NCBI RefSeq assembly: GCF_010731295.1
Contig: NZ_AP022579.1
Location: forward strand, 2,480,001-2,544,000
Length of the DNA stretch: 64,000 nt
From: Mycolicibacterium boenickei
GTDB taxonomy: Bacteria; Actinomycetota; Actinomycetes; Mycobacteriales; Mycobacteriaceae
Direction of reading: 5' to 3'
Shown here: in pieces, positions 47,760 through 55,698 of the stretch
How positions within the stretch are numbered: position 1 is the first letter of the stretch
How the letters are laid out: every line of letters starts with the position of its first letter
Notes under the pieces: model-generated
What the model was told of the DNA's origin: nothing
Databases searched by the model: none
Seen by the model: only the letters and a program-made list of their open reading frames with translations
Translations under genes and position numbers: made by a program

Positions 47760-48657
47760 CGGTACGTACCGGTGCGACTGCCGCCAGCACCGCGGTGACG
47801 ACGGGCACGGTGAGCGTGAGCACGACCACCGAGGAGGTCCGCGGCGCGAAGATCGTCACCAGTTCGGAGGCCCCGATCTCGTGGAAGAGCCGGTCCAGGT
47901 CGGTCCACCCGAAGATCCCCTGCGCCACGGTGAGGATGCACCCGGCGATCACGACCAAGCGTGCCGCGGGGAATCCGACAGCCATCAGCACCCCACCGAT
48001 GAAGAGCACTGCCGCCGCGACGACAGAGGCGGACAGCGGCTCGAACATCGCCAGCGTCCACGTCGCGCTCGGCGTGGTGGGCAGCAGGTCCGTCAGGTCG
48101 GTGATGTAGAGCAAGCTGTAGTCGAACTGCTTCTTGGCCAGCCACAGTTGGTAAGCGGCCATCGCCACAGCCAGGGCTGCGACGAGCAGGTTGAGCACCG
48201 GCCGGCCCTGCGGCTCCACAACGTCAGGATCCTCTGCGGTGCTGGGTGTTTCGTTTCCGGCGAGGAGAGCGAGGACCAGCGTGACGATCGACAGGGCCAA
48301 CCAGACCCAGCGGGTCACACCGAGCACACCTTGATTCGTCCATGCCGCGAAACCTGGGCCGATCCACACCGCGAGCTCGATAAGCGTCAGCACGATCACC
48401 ACCGAACTGGCCGCGATCACCAGCGTGCGGCCACGACGTTCGCCGCGGCCCAACAGCACGGCACCGGCGAAGAATGCGATGGTCACGGCAGCGAGCAGGA
48501 CGAGGTTGAGGATCGAATGGCAGAACCGCAAAGGGGCGGTACCGAAGCCGTATCCGAAGGTGTACCAGGCCACGAGGAGCGCTCGCAGCGTCGCGACGAT
48601 TCCGAGAAGGCCACATATATAGGTGAGGGTGATCGTGGTCAGCGCAGTTGGACGCAC
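47749..48657 (-). CDS. Multi-pass membrane protein of unknown function
   Basis: 302 aa with about eight transmembrane helices in two blocks, roughly residues 5-130 and 155-298, joined by a short acidic loop (N-E-T-P-S-T-A-E-D-P-D). No transporter or enzyme motif is seen. A conserved-looking soluble loop holds F-G-W-T-D-L-D-R-L-F-H-E-I-G-A. It sits between the P450 and another membrane protein on the same strand as the latter (41-bp gap), so both may be transcribed with the M23 peptidase upstream. Gene order and codon use support it as real. Confidence 0.75.
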   Translation of the reverse strand: MRPTALTTITLTYICGLLGIVATLRALLVAWYTFGYGFGTAPLRFCHSILNLVLLAAVTIAFFAGAVLLGRGERRGRTLVIAASSVVIVLTLIELAVWIGPGFAAWTNQGVLGVTRWVWLALSIVTLVLALLAGNETPSTAEDPDVVEPQGRPVLNLLVAALAVAMAAYQLWLAKKQFDYSLLYITDLTDLLPTTPSATWTLAMFEPLSASVVAAAVLFIGGVLMAVGFPAARLVVIAGCILTVAQGIFGWTDLDRLFHEIGASELVTIFAPRTSSVVVLTLTVPVVTAVLAAVAPVRTART

Positions 48658-48697
48658 TACGCAAACCTAACAGCGGACCACCGGCCCCGCCGGGTGC

Positions 48698-49381
48698 CTA
48701 TCGGCGCGCGCTCCAGCGGCCGGTCGAAGGCAGCATCGTGAACAGGATGGCGGCTACCGGAAGGACCGGCATCGCGTAGACGATGGGGTGCAGTCTTGCC
48801 CCGGCGATGAACAAACTGGCGAAAATCAGCAGGCCGATCACCGCGCCGACGACGACCAGCAGCCGGCCCATCCGCCGCCGCAGCAACAATGCGATGAGCC
48901 CTCCGATGGTTGCTGCAGCCGAGATCGCTGCCAGGAAACCGATGGCTACACAGAACAATCGGTCGGTGCGCCACCAGCCGGCGATCAGGTCGGTGGCGAT
49001 GACGCCGGTGGCCCAGCCGCTGAGAATCGCGAAGGTGGCCGCCACGATCGACGTGCGCGGATTGATGCTCGCCGACGTGCGGGGGATGATCACGGGCCGG
49101 GCACGCGGCACGTAGCTCGTCCTGGCATCGTCGTCCGCGGGGCCGATGAGGCCCGTCTGCGGTCCACTGCCAGTGGTACCGGCGATCAGACTGGTCTGGG
49201 GTTCCGCGGCGGCTGCAGTGGGAATGGCGCCCGTGGGGTGACGCCGGATGATGCTGGTGTGCGGTTCGTCGGCGACTGGCACAGGTTTGGAAACGGGGTC
49301 CTGCGGCTGGCGCCGGATGATGCGGGTGCGGTCGTCGTCTTCGTCGGGGTGATCGGCTGCCAACTGCCCGTCGTCGCTCAC
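48698..49381 (-). CDS. Membrane protein with N-terminal repeated Thr-X-Ile/Leu-Ile motifs
   Basis: 227 aa. The N-terminal half is cytoplasmic and disordered, with a motif repeated five times: R-T-R-I-I-R-R, H-T-S-I-I-R-R, Q-T-S-L-I, Q-T-G-L-I and R-T-S-Y-V-P-R, spaced about 15-25 residues apart. The C-terminal half has three to four membrane helices (about residues 105-215). The regularly spaced Thr with following hydrophobic residues resembles Ser/Thr-kinase phosphosites read by FHA domains, but this is inference. The GTG start immediately follows the stop of the M23 peptidase (TGAGTG), so the two are translationally linked. Confidence 0.78.
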   Translation of the reverse strand: MSDDGQLAADHPDEDDDRTRIIRRQPQDPVSKPVPVADEPHTSIIRRHPTGAIPTAAAAEPQTSLIAGTTGSGPQTGLIGPADDDARTSYVPRARPVIIPRTSASINPRTSIVAATFAILSGWATGVIATDLIAGWWRTDRLFCVAIGFLAAISAAATIGGLIALLLRRRMGRLLVVVGAVIGLLIFASLFIAGARLHPIVYAMPVLPVAAILFTMLPSTGRWSARR

Positions 49382-50497
49382 TCAGCCAACATAGCTGCCG
49401 ACGCTGAGACCTCTCTTGTTCAGCCACGGCACCGGATCGATGCGGCTGGTGCCGTTCTGCAGAACCTCGAAATGCAGGTGGGGGCCGGTGGAATAGCCCC
49501 GGTTGCCGACGGTGGCGATCTGATCGCCGGCCATTACGCGGTCACCCTCGCTGACGAGCCAGGTGTTGATGTGGCCATAGAGCGTGACGGTGCCGTCAGC
49601 ATGGCGCAGCTTGACCCAGGCGCCGTAGCCGGCGGTCGGGCCCGCGGCGATCACGACGCCGTCGGAGACCGCCACGATCGGGGTACCGATCGGGCTGGCC
49701 AGGTCGATACCGGCGTGCAGCACGCCCCAGCGGTAGCCGAAGTTCGAAGTCCAGACATAGCCCTTCGTCGGCATGACGAACAGCGGGCGTGACAGCCGGG
49801 CCTCGCGCTCGGCACGCTCCTGCGCGAAGGCCGCGGCCTTGGTGATCTCCTCGGCATGTACCGAGGTGTCGGCGGTCGAGGACACCGAGACGATCTGCAT
49901 GCCGTCTACCGATCCGGTGACGGAAGCGCCTTCGACGCGGGTGCCCTCCGAAGCCAGGATGGTGTCGTCCGCCTGGGTCTCGGTGGGGTTACCCAACGAG
50001 TAGGCGCCGGCAGCGGTGGCACCCGCGGCCATGGCGGCGATCATCAGGCGGCTCTTGACGGCGCCGGCGTGCTCCTTGCGGTGGGCACCGCGCCGGCCGG
50101 ACAGGTTGATCACGTCCGTCGCGGCGACGCCGTCGCTCACGTCGGTGTGGCTGTCGCGGTAGGCGTGGGATGAATTCCGCGCTCCGCGCGGGGCCGTCGA
50201 GCTGCGGTCGCTGCCCGAGTCCGGGCGGAAGCGTGAGGGGACGGCGAGACGGACGGGCACCAAGTCGTCGGTGTCGTCCATGTCATCGAGTTCGGGGGCG
50301 TAGATCACGCCGGATTCGTGGTCGTCCGACTCGCGATCGTCCGGTACGGAACGGTCATCGAAGGCTTCGAAGGCGCTGAACGGGATGACGTCCGTGACCT
50401 CGGCGGCGCTCAGCTCATCAGGGGAAACCTGGCGTCTGCGGCGGCGCGCGTCCGTCGGCACCCCTCGCGGAGCTGCGGACGAACGATGCTGCGGCAA
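49382..50497 (-). CDS. M23-family (LytM-like) envelope metallopeptidase, Rv0950c-like
   Basis: 371 aa. The N-terminal 140 residues are cytoplasmic and charged (D-A-R-R-R-R-R, many acidic residues). A single membrane segment follows at about 150-168 (M-I-A-A-M-A-A-G-A-T-A-A-G-A), a helical stalk (A-F-A-Q-E-R-A-E-R-E-A-R-L) and the C-terminal M23 domain. That domain has G-V-L-H-A-G-I-D-L-A (zinc His and Asp), T-L-Y-G-H-I-N-T and the G-P-H-L-H-F-E-V motif, so the catalytic residues are intact. It probably cleaves peptidoglycan cross-bridges or binds it. It is divergent from sucC with a Crp-type site between. It corresponds to Rv0950c. Confidence 0.92.
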   Translation of the reverse strand: MPQHRSSAAPRGVPTDARRRRRQVSPDELSAAEVTDVIPFSAFEAFDDRSVPDDRESDDHESGVIYAPELDDMDDTDDLVPVRLAVPSRFRPDSGSDRSSTAPRGARNSSHAYRDSHTDVSDGVAATDVINLSGRRGAHRKEHAGAVKSRLMIAAMAAGATAAGAYSLGNPTETQADDTILASEGTRVEGASVTGSVDGMQIVSVSSTADTSVHAEEITKAAAFAQERAEREARLSRPLFVMPTKGYVWTSNFGYRWGVLHAGIDLASPIGTPIVAVSDGVVIAAGPTAGYGAWVKLRHADGTVTLYGHINTWLVSEGDRVMAGDQIATVGNRGYSTGPHLHFEVLQNGTSRIDPVPWLNKRGLSVGSYVG

Positions 50498-50603
50498 GAC
50501 TCGAGAATCCTTCTTCGTCGTGACCTGAACGTTATCTGGACCAGAGGCACGTTAACCAAATCCCAATGATGGTGGCAACTTATGGGTCTATTCCGCGCTG
50601 GAA

Positions 50604-50619
50604 TGTGATCCGTATCACC
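50604..50619. promoter_or_regulatory. Crp-type binding site between the M23 gene and sucC
   Basis: TGTGATCCGTATCACC matches the CRP/FNR-family consensus TGTGA-N6-TCACA at nine of ten fixed positions. It lies 107 bp upstream of the M23 start and 151 bp upstream of the sucC start. Mycobacterial Crp (Rv3676 type) recognises this motif, so cAMP control of sucCD or of the peptidase is plausible. Confidence 0.55.
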
Positions 50620-50664
50620 TCCCATGGGCGGTGAGATCTACCACATGAGCCGGAGGCGATGCTA

Positions 50665-50685
50665 ATCCATCACTGGGTGGTGGAT
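50665..50685. repeat. Hairpin in the sucC leader region
   Basis: ATCCATCAC (50665-50673), TGG loop, GTGGTGGAT (50677-50685), one mismatch in the stem, about 85 bp upstream of the sucC ATG. It could be a leader stem-loop or an operator. Confidence 0.4.
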
Positions 50686-50769
50686 AAAGTGCCAGCGGGC
50701 CCGTCACAGGAGATATGGACCGGGCAGTTTTAAGTCAACGCAGACAGACAACGCCTATCTAGGAAGCAC

Positions 50770-51933
50770 ATGGATCTCTTCGAATATCAGGCGAAAGAGC
50801 TGTTCGCCAAGCACAACGTCCCCACGACTCCGGGCCGGGTGACCGACTCGGCAGAGGACGCCAAGGCGATCGCCACCGAAATCGGCAAGCCCGTGATGAT
50901 CAAGGCTCAGGTGAAGGTCGGCGGCCGCGGCAAGGCCGGCGGCGTGAAGTACGCGGCCACCCCTGAGGACGCCCTGACCCACGCGCAGAACATCCTCGGC
51001 CTCGACATCAAGGGCCACGTCGTCAAAAAGTTGCTGGTTGCCGAGGCGAGCGACATTGCCGAGGAGTACTACATCTCCTTCCTGCTCGATCGCGCCAACC
51101 GCACCTACCTCGCCATGTGCTCGGTTGAGGGCGGCATGGAGATCGAGGAAGTCGCCGCCACCAAACCCGAGCGGCTGGCCAAGGTGCCCGTCGACGCCGT
51201 CAAGGGTGTCGACCTCGCCTTCGCCCGGTCGATCGCCGAGCAGGGCCACCTGCCCGCCGAGGTGCTCGACGCCGCCGCGGTGACCATCCAGAAGCTGTGG
51301 GAGGTGTTCGTCAAGGAGGACGCCACCCTGGTTGAGGTCAACCCGCTGGTGCGTACGCCCGACGACCAGATCCTGGCGCTGGACGGCAAGGTCACCCTGG
51401 ACGCGAACGCCGACTTCCGGCAGCCCGGCCACGCCGAGTTCGAGGACAAGGACGCGACCGATCCGCTCGAGCTCAAGGCCAAGGAGAACGACCTCAACTA
51501 CGTCAAGCTCGACGGCGCGGTCGGCATCATCGGTAACGGTGCCGGACTGGTCATGTCGACGCTGGACGTGGTCGCGTACGCCGGCGAGAAGCACGGCGGC
51601 GTGAAGCCGGCCAACTTCCTCGACATCGGTGGCGGCGCTTCGGCATCCGTGATGGCTGCCGGCCTGGACGTCATCCTCAACGACAGCCAGGTCAAGAGCG
51701 TGTTCGTCAACGTGTTCGGCGGCATCACCGCGTGTGACGCGGTGGCCAACGGCATCGTGCAGGCGCTGGAGATCCTCGGTGACGAGGCCAACAAGCCGCT
51801 GGTCGTCCGCCTGGATGGCAACAACGTCGAAGAGGGCCGTCGCATCCTGGCCGAGGCCAACCACCCCCTGGTGATCCAGGCCGAGACGATGGACGCCGGT
51901 GCCGACAAGGCCGCCGAGCTGGCGAATAAGTAA
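50770..51933 (+). CDS. sucC: Succinyl-CoA synthetase (ADP-forming) beta subunit
   Basis: 387 aa, standard length. It has an ATP-grasp domain: [12 protein letters not shown] start, [13 protein letters not shown] (nucleotide and phosphate loop, about residues 45-57) and E-V-N-P-L-V (metal site, about 190-195). The CoA-ligase domain has [10 protein letters not shown] and [10 protein letters not shown]. With SucD it converts succinyl-CoA to succinate with substrate-level ATP formation in the TCA cycle. AGGAAG precedes the ATG. It is followed 12 bp later by sucD. It corresponds to Rv0951. Confidence 0.98.
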   Translation: MDLFEYQAKELFAKHNVPTTPGRVTDSAEDAKAIATEIGKPVMIKAQVKVGGRGKAGGVKYAATPEDALTHAQNILGLDIKGHVVKKLLVAEASDIAEEYYISFLLDRANRTYLAMCSVEGGMEIEEVAATKPERLAKVPVDAVKGVDLAFARSIAEQGHLPAEVLDAAAVTIQKLWEVFVKEDATLVEVNPLVRTPDDQILALDGKVTLDANADFRQPGHAEFEDKDATDPLELKAKENDLNYVKLDGAVGIIGNGAGLVMSTLDVVAYAGEKHGGVKPANFLDIGGGASASVMAAGLDVILNDSQVKSVFVNVFGGITACDAVANGIVQALEILGDEANKPLVVRLDGNNVEEGRRILAEANHPLVIQAETMDAGADKAAELANK

Positions 51934-51945
51934 GGGACACTTGAC

Positions 51946-52848
51946 ATGTCGATTTTTCTGAACAAAGACTCCAAGGTCATCGTCCAGGGCATCACCGGCG
52001 GTGAGGGCACCAAGCACACCGCTCTGATGCTCAAGGCGGGCACGCAGGTCGTCGGCGGCGTCAACGCGCGCAAGGCCGGCACCAAGGTGGCGCACAAGGA
52101 CAAGGACGGCAACGACATCGAGCTGCCGGTGTTCGGCTCGGTCGCCGAGGCCATGAAGGAGACCGGCGCTGACGTGTCGATCGCCTTCGTGCCGCCGGCC
52201 TTCTCCAAGGACGCCATCATCGAGGCCATCGACGCCGAGATCCCGCTGCTGGTGGTCATCACCGAGGGAATCCCGGTGCAGGACAGCGCTTATGCGTGGG
52301 CCTACAACGTCGACAAGGGTCAGAAGACCCGCATCATCGGCCCCAACTGCCCGGGCATCATCACCCCCGGTGAGTCGCTGGTCGGCATCACGCCGAACAA
52401 CATCACCGGCAAGGGCCCGATCGGTCTGGTGTCGAAGTCGGGCACGCTGACCTACCAGATGATGTACGAGCTGCGCGATCTCGGTTTCTCGACCGCCATC
52501 GGCATCGGCGGCGACCCGGTCATCGGCACCACCCACATCGACGCCATCGAGGCGTTCGAGAAGGATCCCGAGACCAAGATCATCGTGATGATCGGTGAGA
52601 TCGGTGGCGACGCCGAAGAGCGTGCCGCCGATTACATCAAGGCCAACGTCACCAAGCCGGTCGTCGGCTACGTCGCGGGCTTCACCGCTCCGGAGGGCAA
52701 GACCATGGGCCACGCCGGCGCCATCGTGTCCGGCTCGTCGGGCACCGCCGCGGCCAAGAAGGAAGCCCTTGAGGCTGCGGGCGTGAAGGTCGGCAAGACG
52801 CCGTCTGAGACCGCCAAGCTGGCTCGCGAGCTCTTCGAAAGCCTGTAA
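51946..52848 (+). CDS. sucD: Succinyl-CoA synthetase alpha subunit
   Basis: 300 aa. The CoA-binding Rossmann domain starts [14 protein letters not shown] (about residues 13-26). P-N-C-P-G-I-I lies near 131, and the phosphorylated catalytic His is in [11 protein letters not shown] (about residue 255). It forms the alpha2beta2 or alphabeta enzyme with SucC and carries the phosphohistidine. It sits in an operon with sucC and is followed by a strong intrinsic terminator. It corresponds to Rv0952. Confidence 0.98.
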   Translation: MSIFLNKDSKVIVQGITGGEGTKHTALMLKAGTQVVGGVNARKAGTKVAHKDKDGNDIELPVFGSVAEAMKETGADVSIAFVPPAFSKDAIIEAIDAEIPLLVVITEGIPVQDSAYAWAYNVDKGQKTRIIGPNCPGIITPGESLVGITPNNITGKGPIGLVSKSGTLTYQMMYELRDLGFSTAIGIGGDPVIGTTHIDAIEAFEKDPETKIIVMIGEIGGDAEERAADYIKANVTKPVVGYVAGFTAPEGKTMGHAGAIVSGSSGTAAAKKEALEAAGVKVGKTPSETAKLARELFESL

Positions 52849-52861
52849 GTCGTTACAACGG

Positions 52862-52890
52862 AAAGGCCCCCGCTGCGGCGGGGGCCTTTT
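52862..52890 (+). terminator. Intrinsic terminator of sucCD
   Basis: AAAGGCCCCCGC (52862-52873), TGCG loop, GCGGGGGCCTTT (52878-52889) followed by a further T: perfect 12-bp stem running into TTTT, 13 bp after the sucD stop. The complementary strand also has an A-rich side, so it can act for the convergent S9 peptidase gene. Confidence 0.92.
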
Positions 52891-52909
52891 CGTTTGCGGC
52901 ACTCGGCGG

Positions 52910-54778
52910 TCAGACCCGCCCGCCCAGGTGCTCGGCGAGGAACCGCTCGACGGCGTGGTACATGTCGATCTGGTTGTCCGGGTTGAGGAATCCGTGCCCC
53001 TCGTCCTCCTTGACCATGTATTCGACCTCGACGCCGCGCTTGCGCAGGGCTTCGACCAGGTTGTCGGATTCGGCCTGGACGACGCGAGAGTCGTTGGCGC
53101 CCTGGACCACCAGCAGCGGCGTGCGGATCTGATCGACCTTCGTGATGGGGGAGCGGGCCAGCATGTCGGCTTCCTGGGTGGGGTCGTTGTGGTCCCCGAC
53201 GTACAGGTGCCAGTTGGTGGCCAGGAACGGCCGCGCGACATTCGGCAGCGTGCGCATGAAGTTGGCCAGGCTGGAGATGCCGACATAGTCGATGGCGGCG
53301 GCGAACACGTCCGGGGTGAACGTCACTCCGACGAGCGCGGCGTAGCCGCCGTAGGAACCGCCGAAGATGGCCACCTTGTCGCGGTCGGCATAGCCCTGCT
53401 TGACCGCCCAGTCCACGGCGTCGATCAGGTCGTCGTGCATCTTGCCGGCGAACTCGCCGATCGCCGCCTTCGTAAAGGCCTTTCCATAGCCGGTCGAGCC
53501 GCGAAAGTTGACCTGTAGCACCGCGTATCCGCGGTTGGCCAGCATCTGCACATCGGGCTGAAAGCCCCAGCAATCCCGGGACCACGGTCCGCCGTGCACC
53601 AGCAAGACCATCGGCAGGTCGGTGGCGTCGACCCCGACCGGCAGGGTCAGATACGAGTGGAGGTCGAGCCCGTCGCGAGAGGGGATGGTCACCGGCGTCA
53701 TCGGTGCCAATGAATCTGAATTCAGATTCGGATACGGCCGGAACAACAGCCGGCTCTCGCCTGTCGCGTGGTCGTAGAGGTAGGTGGCCCAGGGGTCGCG
53801 GTCGTGGGTGAAGTTGACGACCCACCTCTGCCCGGAGTCGTCCGACGAGATGGCGCCGAGGTCACCGTCGGACAGTTTGGTCAGGTTCTCCAGTACCGCA
53901 CCGAAATTGGCGTCGAGAGGATGGATCACCTGGCGTTCCCCGTAGTAACGCGCACCCACCAGCTCACCCGTGCGCTCGCTGAGGATGAACGGTGACGGCA
54001 ACACCATCTGGTTTCCGAGGTCGAATGTCGGGTGGCTGTCCACCTCGGTCTCCGTGCCGGTGGCCACATCGATGCGGACCAGCCGGGTGCGGTCGCTGCC
54101 CTCATTCGATCCGAGCCAGATGCCGGTTCCGTCCGGGGAGATGGCGACGGGGAAGATGCCCACCGGGTAGTCGGTGCCGTCGTAGACCTTGATGGAGCGC
54201 AATGAGGCTGTGGCCGAGTCCCATTGCGATATCTCGACGTCGCCGTCGGCCGTCAGCGTATTGGTGAACAGATCACCGTTGGGGGCGCACAGCCACATGA
54301 TGACATTGCCGGGGTTCTCAGCCAGGAGGGTGAGTTCCCCTGTGGCGATGTCGAGTTCGTACGCATCGATCAGTTGGGGATCGCGGTTGTTGGTCTGCAC
54401 GATCGCTTTGCCCGGCCGGCCCTTGACGAGGTCGAAGCTCGCCCTGGCCCCCGGAAACGGTGTGAGGTCCACGGCGGCGGCGTCGGGGTTGTCCAGGTCG
54501 ATGCGGTAGACGTGAAAATTCTCGTCACCGCCGTTGTCCTGCATGTAGAGCAGCCACCGCGGATCGTCGGTCCACGAATAGATGTAGACGCTGCGGGTTT
54601 CGTCCGCGGTGACACAGCGTGGTGACGCATCGCCGTCGAGGTCCTGAATCCACACGTTGAGGCGGTTCTTCCACGGCGCCAGAAAGGCGATCCTGGTTCC
54701 GTCGGGCGAGATCTTGGCGGCTGTGCGCTCTGGTGGGCTGAAGAAGTCCTCGACGGAGATGAGTTCGGGTAACGCCAT
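52910..54778 (-). CDS. S9-family prolyl oligopeptidase-type serine peptidase
   Basis: 622 aa. The first about 360 residues form a beta-propeller with repeated I-S-P-D-G-T-like blades (K-I-S-P-D-G-T-R-I-A-F near 22, A-I-S-P-D-G-T-G-I-W near 212). The C-terminal alpha/beta-hydrolase has H-G-G-P-W-S-R, the nucleophile G-G-S-Y-G-G-Y-A-A (Ser near 470), G-A-N-D-S-R-V (Asp) and E-G-H-G-F (His). No signal peptide, so probably cytosolic, cleaving short peptides or acyl-peptides. AAAGGAC precedes the ATG. It lies 42 bp after a TetR gene and is presumably co-transcribed and autoregulated. Confidence 0.93.
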   Translation of the reverse strand: MALPELISVEDFFSPPERTAAKISPDGTRIAFLAPWKNRLNVWIQDLDGDASPRCVTADETRSVYIYSWTDDPRWLLYMQDNGGDENFHVYRIDLDNPDAAAVDLTPFPGARASFDLVKGRPGKAIVQTNNRDPQLIDAYELDIATGELTLLAENPGNVIMWLCAPNGDLFTNTLTADGDVEISQWDSATASLRSIKVYDGTDYPVGIFPVAISPDGTGIWLGSNEGSDRTRLVRIDVATGTETEVDSHPTFDLGNQMVLPSPFILSERTGELVGARYYGERQVIHPLDANFGAVLENLTKLSDGDLGAISSDDSGQRWVVNFTHDRDPWATYLYDHATGESRLLFRPYPNLNSDSLAPMTPVTIPSRDGLDLHSYLTLPVGVDATDLPMVLLVHGGPWSRDCWGFQPDVQMLANRGYAVLQVNFRGSTGYGKAFTKAAIGEFAGKMHDDLIDAVDWAVKQGYADRDKVAIFGGSYGGYAALVGVTFTPDVFAAAIDYVGISSLANFMRTLPNVARPFLATNWHLYVGDHNDPTQEADMLARSPITKVDQIRTPLLVVQGANDSRVVQAESDNLVEALRKRGVEVEYMVKEDEGHGFLNPDNQIDMYHAVERFLAEHLGGRV

Positions 54779-54820
54779 GAGAGTCCTTTCGCGGGTGCGG
54801 ACAAGCTCTTTCGGGTGTGA

Positions 54821-55435
54821 TCAGGACGTGACGGGTCCACCGAGTCGGCCGTTGGTGGCGTCCCGGATCGCCCGGTCGATCAGGGCGAGCGCCTGCTCTT
54901 GGGTGACTTTCTTGCCTTCGACGATCACCGCGACGCTGACGTCTTCGTCGACGACGCGGAACGCCCCGGTGACGGCGGCCGCGCAGAGCCGCACGGTGAG
55001 GTCGTCGACGGGTAGATGCAGGCGGTCGGCGATCACCGGGATGAAGCCCTGCTCCATGCGGTCGTGCACCATCAGGTAGGCCGTGCGCAGGGCCGGTTCG
55101 GACGGGGTCATGGTGGCGATCCGCATCGCGCTGATCTCGTCCTCGACGTCTTGGGGTGCCATCGGGTGCGTGAGGCCGTCGGCGGCAAGGTGTTCGGCCA
55201 ATGACAGCTCATGCGGCCAGCGGTTGAGAATGTCGATGAACCGGTCCGCCGATTTGGCCAGCACCGGTTCGACGCAGCTTTCCTTGGCGCGGAAGTAACG
55301 CCAGATCGTGCGGGTGGAAAGCCCTGCGGCCGCGGCGATGTCGTCACCGCTGGTGCCGGCGACGCCACGCTCCCAGAACAATGCGCAGGCGTGTCGTGAC
55401 ACGGCGAGACGCGCCTGTTCCTGTTTCTCGCTCAT
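54821..55435 (-). CDS. TetR-family transcriptional regulator
   Basis: 204 aa. The HTH is S-R-H-A-C-A-L-F-W-E-R-G-V, G-D-D-I-A-A-A-A-G-L-S-T-R-T-I-W-R-Y-F and A-K-E-S-C-V-E. The ATG at 55435 has GGAGGTGAGG upstream; a GTG at 55444 is the alternative. Two nearly identical 15-bp palindromes lie 20 and 44 bp upstream, so autorepression is very likely. It heads an operon with the S9 peptidase and faces the thiolase-like gene, which it may also control. Confidence 0.93.
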   Translation of the reverse strand: MSEKQEQARLAVSRHACALFWERGVAGTSGDDIAAAAGLSTRTIWRYFRAKESCVEPVLAKSADRFIDILNRWPHELSLAEHLAADGLTHPMAPQDVEDEISAMRIATMTPSEPALRTAYLMVHDRMEQGFIPVIADRLHLPVDDLTVRLCAAAVTGAFRVVDEDVSVAVIVEGKKVTQEQALALIDRAIRDATNGRLGGPVTS

Positions 55436-55454
55436 CGCCCTCACCTCCAGAACT

Positions 55455-55493
55455 TGTCACTTAGTGACAGCTCCAATGTGTCACTAAGTGACA
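55455..55493. promoter_or_regulatory. Tandem palindromic TetR operators
   Basis: TGTCACTTAGTGACA (55455-55469) and TGTCACTAAGTGACA (55479-55493). Each has perfect 7-bp arms around one base, and centres are 24 bp apart. They lie between the TetR/S9 peptidase operon and the thiolase-like gene. Confidence 0.85.
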
Positions 55494-55589
55494 GTGTCGT
55501 CAAGGTGTGCAGGTGGGAGGCGGTTTTGCGTCGTGTGGTCTGCGTCGACGGTGTCTACGTCGCGGTTTTCTACGCCAGGGCGGCAGAGA

Positions 55590-55648
55590 GTCGCGGAGAG
55601 CGACCCAGGGGTGGAAATCGGCGATGCGAGCCACCGATTTCGCCTGGG
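55590..55648 (+). promoter_or_regulatory. Two adjacent hairpins in the leader of the thiolase-like gene
   Basis: GTCGC-GGAGA-GCGAC (55590-55604) followed directly by CCCAGG...GAAATCGG-12 nt-CCGATTTC-G-CCTGGG (55604-55648), a two-part stem of 6+8 bp. They are 51 bp upstream of the ATG at 55699. A transcription attenuator or 5' structure is possible; no known riboswitch is matched. Confidence 0.4.
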
Positions 55649-55698
55649 AAACCTCAATCGGTTAGCCTCGCGAATTAACACCCGTCAAGGAGATTGTC

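Noticed and set aside
50755..53286. 843-codon open frame on the minus strand across sucC and sucD
   Set aside because: It is the antisense shadow of two perfectly recognisable genes; high G+C leaves long open frames on the complementary strand. Its product has no family resemblance.
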